The notes under the pieces were generated by a model. It was given only the letters and a program-made list of their open reading frames with translations. It had not been told where the DNA came from and searched no databases. 64,000 bases of DNA, from NCBI GenBank assembly GCA_001414345.1, contig LLCB01000001.1, positions 801,063 through 865,062 of the forward strand, in the 5' to 3' direction. The stretch comes from Hymenoscyphus infarciens. Lineage: Eukaryota; Ascomycota; Leotiomycetes; Helotiales; Helotiaceae. Below are positions 10,535 to 20,727 of the stretch, piece after piece (positions within the stretch are counted from its first letter, which is position 1; every line of letters starts with the position of its first letter). Position numbers and translations under genes: made by a program.

Positions 10535-10785
10535 ATGGCCCTGCCAAGCAAAAACACAGACCCGAAATACACCATTTCCTTTATCAAAGGAAAAGCTGAC
10601 GAGCGGAGTTGACCCCACAACACGAAGCCGAAGCATATTACGCGAGGGAACTGGAGGAAAGTGCTAAGAGGCAACTGGAAAGACTCGCTTCTATTCAAGA
10701 ACAAGTCTTTTCCTTTTTCACGACTCCGTTTGCTGCTTTGAAATGGGAGAAGGAGAAGGAGAAGGGGAGTGGACGTGCGGTTTAA
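10535..10785 (+). pseudogene. Small helical ORF broken by a frameshift
   Basis: ATG at 10535 opens MALPSKNTDPKYTISFIKGK and runs into TGA at 10610-10612 after 25 codons. In another frame, beginning around TTG at 10609, a helical sequence runs on without stops (PQHEAEAYYARELEESAKRQ then LERLASIQEQVFSFFTTPFA) to TAA at 10783-10785. The two parts read as one protein separated by a single missing base near 10609; no GT-AG intron fits. It could instead be two unrelated short frames. The codon content of the second part, with its heptad-like pattern, is what persuades me it was coding. Confidence 0.45.
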
Positions 10786-10806
10786 GAGGGACGTGCGGTT
10801 TAAGAG
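10771..10806. repeat. Perfect 18-bp tandem duplication over the stop codon
   Basis: GGACGTGCGGTTTAAGAG occurs twice back to back (10771-10788 and 10789-10806). It duplicates the end of the frame at 10535-10785 together with its TAA. Confidence 0.9.
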
Positions 10807-11212
10807 CAAGTGAGGGGAAGCCTGCTTCCAGGTTTTGCTTCTAATTCTACAATATTGTAAGCTTAGTATGCTATCTCTGGCTTTCAGCCGCCAAATAATC
10901 ATTTTTCTATCTCTATAACAAATGAGCACCTGCAAAACTTGTGACTGGATGATGTATAAACATGGTGAACAAAAGTATTTGCCTGGCAATGCCTGCAAGC
11001 TCAAGAGGAGTATTACGACCCGAAAGAAGTTGTGGGGTATAAAGAAATAGAACAAATTTGTCACGATGGTAAACAGCCAGAAATAGAAAAGCATATACTG
11101 TTCCAAGATCGCACCTTGATCTGTTTTCTTTTCTTCAATATCTGTGACATCCTATCATATTCTAAGCTACAACAGCCACACAAGTCGCATCGCGTATCAC
11201 TTATCCACCACC

Positions 11213-11491
11213 ATGTCTTCATTCTCCGCAATTGCCAAGGTAACAGCCAAAGTTACCGGCCTAGCACGAAAAGCCCGAGACAAGCTTGAGGCTGTACAGG
11301 CTCAAGTTGAGGGAAAGCACCAAGCTAATTGTCCCAAGTGTGGCCTCGTCTGGGTCCAAATCTGCAGTTGTCCAAACTGTGGTGAGTGGACTGACCCTCC
11401 AAGCACCTACCAATCCCAGGCTACTCCGTTTAGCGGTCGTCAGGCAAGCCTGGAGGATGACGAAGAATGGGTAAACATTGAGAAAAAATAA
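11213..11491 (+). CDS. Zinc-ribbon microprotein A, 92 aa
   Basis: The ATG at 11213 lies in a good context (CACCACCATGTCT). Residues 1-35 form a basic helix (MSSFSAIAKVTAKVTGLARK), then comes a four-cysteine zinc ribbon, CPKCGLVWVQICSCPNCG (about residues 43-60, C-x2-C-x9-C-x2-C), and an acidic tail (SLEDDEEWVNIEKK). There is no signal peptide, so it is probably intracellular. It is clearly a paralogue of the gene at 12376-12630: same length class, same start (M-x-SFS-x-x-AK), same spacing of the CP-x-C pairs. Function unknown; such short ribbons often mediate protein or nucleic-acid contacts. The tails have opposite charge in the two copies, which suggests they have diverged in partner choice. 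Confidence 0.65.
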   Translation: MSSFSAIAKVTAKVTGLARKARDKLEAVQAQVEGKHQANCPKCGLVWVQICSCPNCGEWTDPPSTYQSQATPFSGRQASLEDDEEWVNIEKK

Positions 11492-11853
11492 GTCTTCTCT
11501 CAAGATAGAGAACACTTGGTTAGTATCAACCCCCGGGGACTCCCCCTAAGTACTCATAGGAATAAATGTAATACAAGTTTAAAAACCCGAATTAGTCCCA
11601 AGAAGAACGCTGTGATAATATCAAATAAAAAGTAGTAAATGAAATAAATTAGTTGAGTAAGAACGTTCATCATTAATTATACGAAGTGACACGATATTTT
11701 ATACCCACCGGTGCCCACGATATAGCAAACTAAGTCCATAGAGTGTAACTGAACCTCAAATACATTTCAGTACATTCCTTACAAGCTCCAAAATGAAGGT
11801 GTTTGACCGTGCGAGCCAGGTGTGTCAAATGACTCCACTTATCCGCAAAAGAG

Positions 11854-12022
11854 TGTAGCATAAGGGACAGATCACAGATCAGGAGCTTATGGCTGGGCCC
11901 GATGAAATACGTGAAAGTAATCTCTTATGTGGTGTGGTAATAAACGTCTGAAGAGTAAAGGCTGGCAGAAGCCAGGAATATATACAGGTCCACTAGTGTG
12001 GTCACGTGTCCTTCCCGCAACA
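11854..12022. mobile_element. Solo LTR, 169 bp, AAGAG target duplication
   Basis: The sequence starts TGTAGCATAAGGGACAG and ends CCTTCCCGCAACA (TG...CA ends). It is bounded on both sides by AAGAG (11849-11853 and 12023-12027), the 5-bp target duplication of an LTR retrotransposon. It matches the LTRs of the element at 12699-14850 in the same orientation but lacks their C-to-T/G-to-A changes, so it is the best-preserved copy here. No internal part remains: a solo LTR left by LTR-LTR recombination. Confidence 0.9.
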
Positions 12023-12375
12023 AAGAGGAACGAACATCCAATGCGAGTACCGTGAACTATTTACGAAATTGCCGCTATTTTATATAGGCGTTGAAAGTCA
12101 CCCATCGTGGAGCACAAGTGCAGTCCCTTCCTTTGGGGTCTATTCTGGAAGTGGTAAACAAATAGAACAACATTTTGGCTAGTAGTTAATTGAAAATGAA
12201 GAACAGATATAAGATAGCTGACATCATACCAGACAGGTACAATAGAAAAATATAATGATGTCTCAATTTCCACCCTCATTTTCTTTTCGTTACAATTCGA
12301 GGAACCCGATTTGCTTAAATCGATCATCTAAGCTACACACCATCCACAAACAATTCGTTTATACAGGTTATCATC

Positions 12376-12630
12376 ATGCCATCCTTCAGCTTCGTTGCCA
12401 AGCTTGATTGGAAGCTCAGAACACTAGCCCAAAGGGCGAGAAACAAGTTTAGAGCTCTTGCTGAAGCACGGGAATGTGTACGCTGCCCAGTTTGCGAAAA
12501 ACCCGTCTGGGTTGGCAGCGACAGGGAATGCCCAACTTGTGGTTCGCACTGTACGACCTTAGGCCCGCCCTTGACCAAACGCCGTCGCCGCAGTGAGAGC
12601 TTCAAGCTTGCTCGTAAACCCACTAAGTAA
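12376..12630 (+). CDS. Zinc-ribbon microprotein B, 84 aa
   Basis: ATG at 12376 (MPSFSFVAKLDWKLRTLAQR). Four cysteines form CPVCEKPVWVGSDRECPTCG (about residues 38-57, C-x2-C-x11-C-x2-C). The C-terminus is basic with a nuclear-signal-like run (LTKRRRRSESFKLARKPTK), where paralogue A at 11213-11491 is acidic. The first half is a basic amphipathic helix in both. The gene lies between a solo LTR (11854-12022) and the 5' LTR of a related element that starts 69 bp after its stop codon. A nuclear or nucleic-acid role is inference from the charge only. Confidence 0.65.
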   Translation: MPSFSFVAKLDWKLRTLAQRARNKFRALAEARECVRCPVCEKPVWVGSDRECPTCGSHCTTLGPPLTKRRRRSESFKLARKPTK

Positions 12631-13429
12631 AGTTTCTCGGCTCAATGAATCGACACTGAGTCGATAGACAAGTCGAAAGTTAATAGAGATTGGGAAGTTA
12701 TAACATAAGGGACAGATCACAGATTAGGAGCTTATAGCTAGGCCTGGTGAAATACGTGAAAGTAATCTCTTATATAGTGTAGTAATAAACGTCTAAAGAG
12801 AAGAGGAGAGTATAGAGCACTCTTATAACTATATATAGGTCTACTAGTATAGTTACGTGTCCTTCTTACAATATACCTATCTAAAAGAAAGGTTAGCTCT
12901 AAAGACCTAAAAAGGTAAAAGAAATAAAAGAAAGAAATAAATAAGACTATAACTCGTCTTCTAGTTCTTAAGTAAGCTTCTTCTAAGTTATAGTTAGCTT
13001 TAGAGGTCGTATACCCTAGCTAGCGTTTATATAGCTATGTCCTATTAAGCTATAATATTACCTGACTTCTAGCTATAAGTAAGCTTCCTCTAAGTTATAG
13101 CTAGCTTTAGAGGTTGTATACTCTAGCTAGTGTTATATATAATAGTATTCTTTCTCTTCCTTTTCTTTAAGATACTTAAGAGTACTTTAAACTGTATATA
13201 ACACTGGTATGTGTTCCTAGCCTATACTACGTCTTAGAGAGGTATATCGATATATAGAGTAAGAATTTAGTAAGATGTTACTAGATATACAGTTAGTAGA
13301 TATATGAAATTATTAGAATAGCTGTTACTATAGTAATATAAGGAATACTGAAAGAGAAGAGGAGAAGAGATAAAACCGAGTCTTAGAGGAAGTTAATATT
13401 AGAGTAGAGGTATAAGAATCGAGGACTTA

Positions 13430-13745
13430 GGACTTAAGAGATTAAAGAGAGGTTACTTAAGAGATCGAAGAGTATATATATGTTAAGAGATCGAAGAGAG
13501 GTTACTTAAGAGATCGAAGAGTATATATATATTAAGAGATCGAAGAGGGGTTACTTAAAAGATTAAAGAGAGTATATATATAGAGTAGAAAGAGCGTAAG
13601 AGAAGAGAGGTTACTCGAGAGATCGAAGAGTAGTTACTTGAAAGATTAAAGAGAGGTTACTCGAGAGATTAAAGAGTATATACTTGAGAGATCGAAGAGG
13701 GTATATATATAGAGTAGAAAGGGTATAAGAGAAGAGAGGTATTCT
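13430..13745. repeat. Minisatellite of about 20 bp units inside the LTR element
   Basis: Variants of GGTTACTTAAGAGATCGAAG and its GATTAAAGAG form recur roughly a dozen times, with TATATATA spacers. Unit differences are mostly transitions (GATCGAAG versus GATTAAAG), as RIP would create from one sequence. Confidence 0.8.
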
Positions 13746-14096
13746 TCGTCTTTCTTACTAATCTACTGGAGAGCTAGGAGATAGTTATACTTGTTACTAG
13801 ATAGTATACGTACTAATAGCTAGATTCTAATCGAGTATTCGAATTATAAGATTAGGAAGCGAATAAAAGAGAAGAGAGAGAGAGAACGATATAGTTAGCA
13901 GAAGCGGTTTTAGTGAGCAGAGTCGATTTAGAGAGGTTGTTGGATTTTAGAGTATTACTACTATATAGTATAAGAGATAGATTATAGATTAGGAGCTTAT
14001 AGCTAGGCCTAGTGAAATATATAAAAGTAATCTCTTATATAGTATAGTAATAAACGTCTAAAGAGAAGAGGAGAGTGTAAAGTACTCTCGTAACTA

Positions 14097-14806
14097 CCTT
14101 ACAGGGTTTAGATAGTAGAGGTAGACTGTCGAAAGAGTATCGCACGATGACCAAGTATAAGTGATTGTCACACGAGAGTTAATAGATGCCTTAACTGTTA
14201 GACGATAATCAAGGATTTTGAGGCTTAAAATCCTTAACTATCAAGCGAGCTTAACTCTCAAGAGAGAATTAATTATCAAAAGGCCTTACTTCTCAAATAA
14301 TACTTGAGAGTCAACGCCCGGTATGAGTATGTACTGGCTGGAAGAACTATACTCCGGGCGGAAGCACTATACTAGGCATATGCAGAGGTCCTCGTACAAC
14401 TCGGTATCGCTCGTAAAGAATCAACGTCAACGCTATTATAATATAAAGAAAGTATTCGACCGATTCAGCGAAAGTTAACCTAGGCGCATCAGGGCCGGGC
14501 TACCCTCATTATAGTGAAGAGGCATAGTTGTAAGAGGTACCCGCACCTGGCCTGGCCTAGCCTCTGGCCCCTGCGCACTGGTCCCTGTACGCACCTAGAT
14601 TTAGTCATCACCCGAGGCTCAACCGATTTTAACTATCAAGCGAGGACCTTGACTCTCAAAGATCCTTGGCTCTCAAAAAAGACTTAAGCCTCAGGCATGA
14701 AAACGATTATCTTTAGAGGCCCCGTGACATTCGGATAATTAATACGCTTTGATCCTCGTCTGAGAATCTGTTAAGAGTCCACTAGCCCTACCAAAACCCT
14801 TCAAGG
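14097..14806. mobile_element. 710-bp MITE-like element nested in the 3' LTR, TA target site
   Basis: Ends CCTTACAGGGTTT (14097-14109) and AAACCCTTCAAGG (14794-14806) are inverted repeats matching at 11 of 13 positions. TA stands on each side (14095-14096, 14807-14808). Removing the element and one TA restores the LTR order seen in the 5' copy. TA duplication and size fit a Tc1/mariner-type non-autonomous element. The body has normal base composition and no RIP look. It contains repeated segments such as TTAACTATCAAGCGAG (about 14234 and 14631). Confidence 0.75.
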
Positions 14807-14858
14807 TATATACAGGTCCACTAGTATGGTCACGTGTCCTTCCCGCAACAGAAGTCGC

Positions 14859-16311
14859 CACCAGGGGGTGTCCGAACTCGTGAGCTAGCATAATTAAGCG
14901 AGGAACATGAAAAATAGTACTATTTTCTACCTAATTTAATAAATATCTACTATAAATCGCTCTTAATTAGCTTCTTACTACTCTTATATACTCTCTCGTA
15001 TCTACTAGATATTTTAGAGATCCTTTTATATATCTCCTTTATAGTAATCTTACTCTATTTATCTTAAACTATCTCTTTAAACTCTATAAGAGTTCTCTAA
15101 GTACGCTAATGTACTCTTTATTTTAAGATATTCTAATAAGCTTTTATAAGGTTTAGATTAGAGAACTATATAGAGTAAACTAAGGTTTTAATATTATATC
15201 AGTTCCTAAGTTCTTATACAAGCCTCTTCTTCTTTAACTTATAACTTAGATCTCTATCCTCTTATAATTACTACTTATCTATATATTCTAGTATCTCTCT
15301 TCTCACCTTCTTAATTACTTTAATATAGATAGATAAGAGACGTTTAGTATAGTACACCTAAGTTATAGCGTTACTCTTAAGCTTATTTTCTTACTTGTAA
15401 GTAAGAGAGGCATCCTAGACCTTTATACGCTCTTAGAACTACGTATCTGACTCGGTTTTTTATCTTCTAAGCTTCGTAGAGCACTTTAGTTTCTCTATCT
15501 CGTCTTCCTTGTCGTTATAGAACTCGAGCGTCTCGTATTTATAGAACTAGTTATAATACTCTATAACGTATATACAAACCCTTTTCTTCTTACCCCTCTC
15601 TTATATATTTTCTAGATCAGTTCTTATTCTTTCTTTATAGAGGATATAGCCTTAAGCCTATAAAGTAGGATTAATATATACTTTGTCTATAAAGAAGATA
15701 AAGTACTAAAAACCATCTATCTCTTTACTCTTATATAAACTACTATACTCTATTCATTCTCTCTTGTTTTTTAGTAAAATAACCTTCTTAATAAAGACTT
15801 ACTTAAAGCGCTAAGCTCCTTGAGTATACTAGATAAGCTTCTTATAAAGTTAGCGTTTCTAAATAGGCAGGTTATAGTAATCTATCTAAGCCTTGTAAAG
15901 CTAATCTTAAACTAGGTTACACGTCGGCAAAACAAGTATTTCGTAAGTCTTTTTAGTAATCTTTAAGTACTTACTAACATACTATGACATCTTCTAGTGT
16001 CTTCTCTTAGTAGGAGAGCTAAGTTAGCTATACTCTTTAGCCTATCGTTTACCTATTATAAGAGAGGGTACTACGTAGCGCGAAATAGAGGTAACGGTTT
16101 TAGTAGCTTAGTTCTCCTTTAGTTCTTTAAAGAATTCGATTTTAGTAGATATATTATAATCGCCAGGTCTTAAAGGACTAGGAGGAGGAGTAGTAGGCCC
16201 TTAGGACCTTGTAAAGAGGGTGTTTTTATCTATAGTAGTAAAAGAGGTAAATTATTAAAGGTGTTGATGTTGGTGCACGGGCCGGCTCACGAGTTCGGAC
16301 ACCCCCTGGTG
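14859..16311. mobile_element. 1453-bp DNA transposon relic with perfect 27-bp TIRs
   Basis: The left end (14859-14885) begins CACCAGGGGGTGTCCGAACT and the right end (16285-16311) is its exact inverse over 27 bp. CGC lies directly outside each end (14856-14858, 16312-16314). A CAC start plus 3-bp target duplication suits the CACTA/EnSpm group; the alternative, a hAT element counted from CAGGG, would need an 8-bp duplication, which I do not find intact. The interior (14886-16284) is AT-rich, poor in CpA and TpG and closed in all frames, so it is a RIP-eroded or non-autonomous copy. Confidence 0.8.
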
Positions 16312-16743
16312 CGCCAGAAGTGACAGAGAAGCTTGAGAAGTGGTAAACCCCCTCCCTTCAAATTAAAATATAACCAGAGTATACGTAGAATGTCTGAAAC
16401 AGTCCTTGGGAGATGGTAAAAAAATGAACGAACTGACCGCGATGTGCAAATAATAATTGGAAACAATTCGCTAACAAGTTTCATCCGTTTGAGACAAAGA
16501 CATACCCCCTATCTTTGTTTATATCGTGTGTGATAACGTGAACCCTTTGTCCTCGTAGACACTCCTACACGCCTCGGCCAAAGAACAGCAAAATTGTTTC
16601 AGTACAAGGAGATTTGAAAATTCTCGTTTTTATTTGGCACAACACCTCTTAAACCCCATTCTCTTCAAAGTCTACCAAACCTCAAAAAATTATCTCCGCT
16701 CAACTCACCATCATATAGTCTACCAAATCATCACAAATCCACA

Positions 16744-17067
16744 ATGGCTAAAACCACCACTTCCAACACACCAGCAGTCTCAACAGAAATCTGGAAACTG
16801 GCGCACCAAACCCTCCAAAAGTGCGCAAACCACCCAGAAGAAGTTGAAAAAGTTAACATTCTCTCATCATACCTTGACGACGCCAAGGAAATCTTAAGCC
16901 GAGCTTCCAAAGCTGGTGAATTGGATGAGGAAACTTTAAACTTTATGATTCAATCTGAGACAGAGTGGGTGGCGATGCAATGGGATACTTTGCTAGTAAA
17001 AGCTGAGATCAGGGACCTTGTTAAGAGAATTGAGACGTTAGAAAAATTAGAGGAGTCTAGAGAGTAG
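16744..17067 (+). CDS. Helical orphan protein, 107 aa
   Basis: ATG at 16744 (context CCACAATGGCT) and stop at 17065-17067. The protein is almost entirely helical after a short Thr/Ser start: KLAHQTLQKCANHPEEVEKV, then SSYLDDAKEILSRASKAGEL, then LVKAEIRDLVKRIETLEKLE at the end, with heptad spacing that suggests a coiled coil in about residues 75-105. No signal peptide or membrane span. I do not recognise the family. The gene sits just right of the TIR element and left of an AT-rich stretch, so it is in transposon-bordering, fast-evolving DNA. Confidence 0.55.
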   Translation: MAKTTTSNTPAVSTEIWKLAHQTLQKCANHPEEVEKVNILSSYLDDAKEILSRASKAGELDEETLNFMIQSETEWVAMQWDTLLVKAEIRDLVKRIETLEKLEESRE

Positions 17068-17681
17068 CTAGGAGCAATGCGAAGGCAATTAAGAGGAATT
17101 AAGGGTTAATAGCAATAGAAATATAAGAACCTCGAAGTTCCTCTTCTTCCTTAACCTAAGGAAATATAATATTAATCTTAACTTTTATAATTTAAAACTA
17201 GAAGAGAAAAATAGGAAGAAACCTAAAGTTATTTCTACTCTAAATAAATAACTATAGGCTAAATTTATTACATTATAATCGATTATAACTTATTTTTATA
17301 TTATTATAAATGTTAGCGAATAAATTAGAGTGGTTATAATACCCAACCAAGAAAGTACGACATAGTAACATATAAGACCTTTTTAGGAATAGTTATTCAG
17401 CAGAGAAAAATTCATAAATAAAGTGAAACGCTCAAAACACTACAACGATAATTTTTTCGTATATGCCAGTCTCGTAGGTGTTTTCGCAACTCCTTAAACA
17501 CTCAAGTCAAACATAACACCTGCTATTATCTACCCTAGTGTTTATCCTCCTACCAACCGAGAAGAAGAGCAGGAAGAGCAAGAAAAAAAAAACACTCTCC
17601 CGACGTCAATCAAATGATCGCAGAAATGGTCCTTTATTACCGCAAAAGTCGAGTTAAAATGCATAGTTTGGGTGCAACCGG
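17068..17681. other. AT-rich, probably RIP-affected stretch
   Basis: From about 17100 to 17340 the sequence is mostly A/T with many TpA and few CpA steps, and no open frame. From 17400 base composition returns to normal. Likely the remains of an unidentified repeat plus the upstream region of the next ORF. Confidence 0.45.
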
Positions 17682-17870
17682 ATGTTAATTTGTGTAGATG
17701 AAAAGAAGTTCAAGAAAAGTGTGAGTGCGCTGAAATGGGAGGAGATTAGGGCATTGCACTTGGATTTCCTTTCGAGGATTGTTGAAGAAGCTAGAAAGCT
17801 TTTGGAGTTGCGACTTCTTGAAAAATTACCATCATATAGTGAGCCTGCTCAAACGAACTCGCTCCCCTAA
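17682..17870 (+). CDS. Small helical ORF, 62 aa
   Basis: ATG at 17682, stop at 17868-17870. It reads MLICVDEKKFKKSVSALKWE, then helical to EARKLLELRLLEKLPSYSEP. The composition is protein-like, and the EIRAL...LEKL pattern recalls the C-terminal half of the gene at 16744-17067, but the match is too weak to call a paralogue. It may be the last exon or a fragment of a larger gene. No domain. Confidence 0.3.
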   Translation: MLICVDEKKFKKSVSALKWEEIRALHLDFLSRIVEEARKLLELRLLEKLPSYSEPAQTNSLP

Positions 17871-18258
17871 GAAATGCATCAATATTATCTCCCCTGAATA
17901 GTCCTTAACCCAAATTATTCATTAAACTCCTTTCATCCTATCGTGTTGTGATGTTCGGAAACCAGCTTCTTGAAAGGAGCCGACCCGCGCCTCTCTGTGC
18001 ATTCCAAAACCAATCCCGATCCAGAAAATCAAGTCCTGTCGTAACGACGGGACATCAAACCTATCGTTAACTTAATATAAGGTCTGGCGATAAAAAGACG
18101 CAAACATGAATCTTTCCTTGCGTACAGAAGGATCATGGTTTCTAATGCTAGGTTGTTCTTCTGCTTTCTCTCGGACATGGTGAGGCAGGTTGGCCTTCCT
18201 AAAATACCTAGCGCGATGGCAATGCTGGACGACTGAGCAACCTCAAGTTCCATTCCTT
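17871..18258. other. Intergenic
   Basis: No convincing gene. A minus-strand frame (18029-18253) and a TTG-started extension of the next ORF cross here; neither has recognisable content. Confidence 0.35.
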
Positions 18259-18528
18259 ATGGTGATCGGCTCGATCGAAATGAGGGAAATCATGGACCTT
18301 TATGAGATTGAGCTCCCAGTGGATATGACACTAAAGCCAAACGACGATGAGGTGGGCAGTTCCGCGGTCACGACAGTCGAGGTTGTAAAGGAATCTCTAG
18401 CGAAGGGTGAGTTCAAAATGAATTGCGCTATAACATGGATCGCGTACATGATTCGCCATGCATACAACACCGCGGAAAATGAGAAAAAGTCCGGTGGAGA
18501 TCGAGGCATGGCTACATCGAAAGCTTGA
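18259..18528 (+). CDS. Orphan ORF, 89 aa
   Basis: The first ATG is at 18259 (MVIGSIEMREIMDLYEIELP). The frame runs on open upstream to about 18190 but has no ATG there. Content is protein-like, with an acidic middle (LKPNDDEVGSSAVTTVEVVK) and a helical C-terminus (FKMNCAITWIAYMIRHAYNT). No membrane span is clear and no domain recognised. It converges on the DHH gene, with 107 bp between their stops. It could be a 3' exon of a gene whose 5' part I could not join. Confidence 0.35.
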   Translation: MVIGSIEMREIMDLYEIELPVDMTLKPNDDEVGSSAVTTVEVVKESLAKGEFKMNCAITWIAYMIRHAYNTAENEKKSGGDRGMATSKA

Positions 18529-18635
18529 GTTTTTTTAAATTCAATGATTTCTAGCTTTTCCAAGAGGCTAGCATGTATTTACACTACATAAAATTCATTC
18601 TCAAAAGCACTTCAAACCCTTCTATTCGGATAACG

Positions 18636-20238
18636 TTACACTGTCTTGGTTTTGAAATACCCATCCAAAGTATTTTTCTGTGCCTCGACTTTCTTCTTCC
18701 CCTTGCCCTCTCCTTCAACCTTATCACCCTTCTCACCGAGTCCCATCAAAGAACACAATTCCTCAAACTCCTTGACCCCTACAATCCCACCTGAAGCTTC
18801 TTTATGACCACGCGCAAAATTCTCACCCAACCTTTTTATCAAAGTCCCTTCTTGAACCAATTCCTTATCACCATCTCCACCCTCGGTTGAAGCGCCACTA
18901 GCGATTTCTTTGAGGGTTTCAATGATATTTACAGGTGGATCTTTATCACGAGCACACCTCGCGATTCGACACGAGAAATTTACTTTCCCAGGGAGGTACC
19001 CATGGTTAGCGACTAGGACAATTTCTAGGGCTTTGGATTTTAAATGCGAGGCCTTATTTCGTTAGCCGATAACTAAATATACCCCGGAGCAGAGAGAACA
19101 GAGAAGAGAAACATACCCAGCGAGTAGCAATGACAGGATGGACTTGAGCTGTACTATTAATATTCAAAACAGCAATCTTCCCGTCCCGACTAAACTTCGG
19201 AGCGACATGAGTCTTCCTCTCTACCTCCTCATTAATTTCCAGTCTTGCTTCTTGTAGCCTTTTATTGGTTAGGATTTCCTTTGGTTCTTTGGCGTTCAAT
19301 AAAGCGGCCCATGAGGTCATCACGTCATAAGTACCTGTTCTTCTTGCTAGAAATCACAAATAGTAAATCAGCTCTTGTAATCGCATGGAATTGGCGACAG
19401 ATGGGGGTGATAGTGGTGGACGTACGAGCGTTGATATACGAGACACAGTCGTTCAGCACTTTCTTCGTGTATTTCTTGAAAGTCTCACTCATATCCGGGA
19501 ACGGAGGTAGCCATTTTAGAGTATTTCCAAGATCTCCGTGGGTGCCTATTGCGCAAAGATAGGCGCATGAGGAATTAAGATCTGGGTGGAGGGTTTTGCA
19601 GATTTCGTACGTTGTTAGGGCTGTTGTAGCCACCGGGGGACAATGGCAGGCCGATACCACCTAACTTCCATCAACCTCGTACTCTCAAGTATTTTTCATC
19701 GCTTTGATACATACCGTAGCATCCTCGGGAAACTCATCACTAAGATGATGATCAATTACAAGTGCTCTCGTTTCGGGTCCATCAATAACTGGTGGACCAC
19801 CACGACTTCCTTGATCCAAAACAATGACGAAACTCGGTTTCTTCTCCAGCATGTCTTTTCTTTCGACTTCCTCGTGGATATTTGAACCTTTTTGTACGAG
19901 ATGGACGTCTAAGAGACTTTCGTCAAGACCGAGTTTCGTGAGTGTTCTGTGAATTATTACTCCAGAACTGAGACCATCTGCATCTTTATCTGGGACTATT
20001 AAAGTTCTCTGGTTTGCTTTTGCACTATTGGGGATTATTATTTTTAGACCAACAGATTTTTTTGGTGGGGATAGATATACCAATCTTGCAAAAACTGCCT
20101 TGCCGCGATTATTGCTTTCACTGGAGCTGGCCATATGGGATCGCCATTTTCATCGCATTTCGGTTTGGTACTGCAATAATCCTCTACCTTTGCGACTTTT
20201 CTGGGAGAAGGGTCGGGGGAAGTGGCTTTCCGCTTCAT
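18636..20238 (-). CDS. DHH-family phosphoesterase (RecJ-like fold), 5 exons
   Basis: Exons 20238-20081, 20024-19715, 19660-19426, 19346-19117 and 19052-18636 give 449 codons plus TAA in matching phases; introns are 54-78 nt. The N-terminus is a Lys/Pro-rich tail (MKRKATSPDPSPRKVAKVED). Catalytic motifs of the DHH superfamily are clear: DKDADGLSSG (motif I), LDQGSRGG (motif II), ALVIDHHLSDEF (motif III, the DHH box) and AIGTHGDLG (motif IV). A DHHA1-like segment follows (ANHGYLPGKVNFSCRIAR). The superfamily hydrolyses phosphodiester bonds of single-stranded nucleic acid or small phosphoesters with Mn2+; this fungal branch is uncharacterised as far as I know. An in-frame ATG 32 codons upstream (20334) is possible, but MKRK fits the usual start. 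Confidence 0.88.
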
Positions 20239-20727
20239 TCCGTGCTGCTGGTTTTGACGAGGTTTTATTTGGAGGGTGTATCTTTTTTGAAAGGCTTTGG
20301 GAAGAACCGGAATCGTGCGGTTCTGGAACATCACAGTTTTTGATATTGAAGGAAACCGAGGTGTGTTTTTATTGTTTGTGAGAACACTTGTAGTTGTACT
20401 CCTGTAGGCTTGAGCTGTGGCTGAAGAAGAGAATCATGACGTCGTGGATAACGGAGCAAATGCAATAAGCACCTCTTTTGGAATCTGATTAAGAAATATT
20501 CCTTCCGGAATTTGGTAGACAAGGCTGCGAATTTTTATGAACTCTTCCAAGATGATCTTCCATTGGAAACATAAATAGGAGAATCGGTCATGTGATAAAT
20601 GGTTGAGGCGAGTCACGTGAGGACAAACTTGGGCTTTCTCGTTCTAGATTGGTGTTTAGGTTAGGAAAGCTTCCCGCACTCTCATATGTTCTCTTATATG
20701 TTCGTAAAAATTTGCCCGCGAAAATAC
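20239..20727. promoter_or_regulatory. Upstream region of the DHH gene
   Basis: Between the DHH start and the 3' end of the DUF7580-like gene, both on the minus strand. It holds the promoter of the former and the terminator of the latter. No clear TATA element and no separate gene. Confidence 0.4.

Larger units (their letters stand above)
12699..14850. mobile_element. Complete non-autonomous LTR element, RIP-mutated, GAAGT target duplication
   Basis: 5' LTR 12699-12873 and 3' LTR 13964-14850 (the latter interrupted by the insertion at 14097-14806) match each other and the solo LTR at 11854-12022. GAAGT lies on both sides (12694-12698 and 14851-14855), so the element is whole. The internal part (12874-13963, about 1.1 kb) has no coding potential for gag or pol; every frame is closed. 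It is therefore a TRIM/LARD-like passenger or a deletion derivative. Nearly all differences between LTR copies are C-to-T or G-to-A, as RIP produces. Within the internal part there is a direct repeat (about 12958-13042 and 13063-13138, both with AAGTAAGCTTC) and a minisatellite. Confidence 0.85.

Noticed and set aside
10441..11106. 221-aa minus-strand frame, Leu/Phe-rich
   Set aside because: Overlaps the plus-strand ORF at 10535-10785 and an untranslated stretch; its hydrophobic look follows from the AT-rich antisense sequence.
13430..13745. Regular repeat that could pass for a CRISPR array
   Set aside because: Units are contiguous and lack unique spacers; the organism is a fungus; it is a minisatellite.
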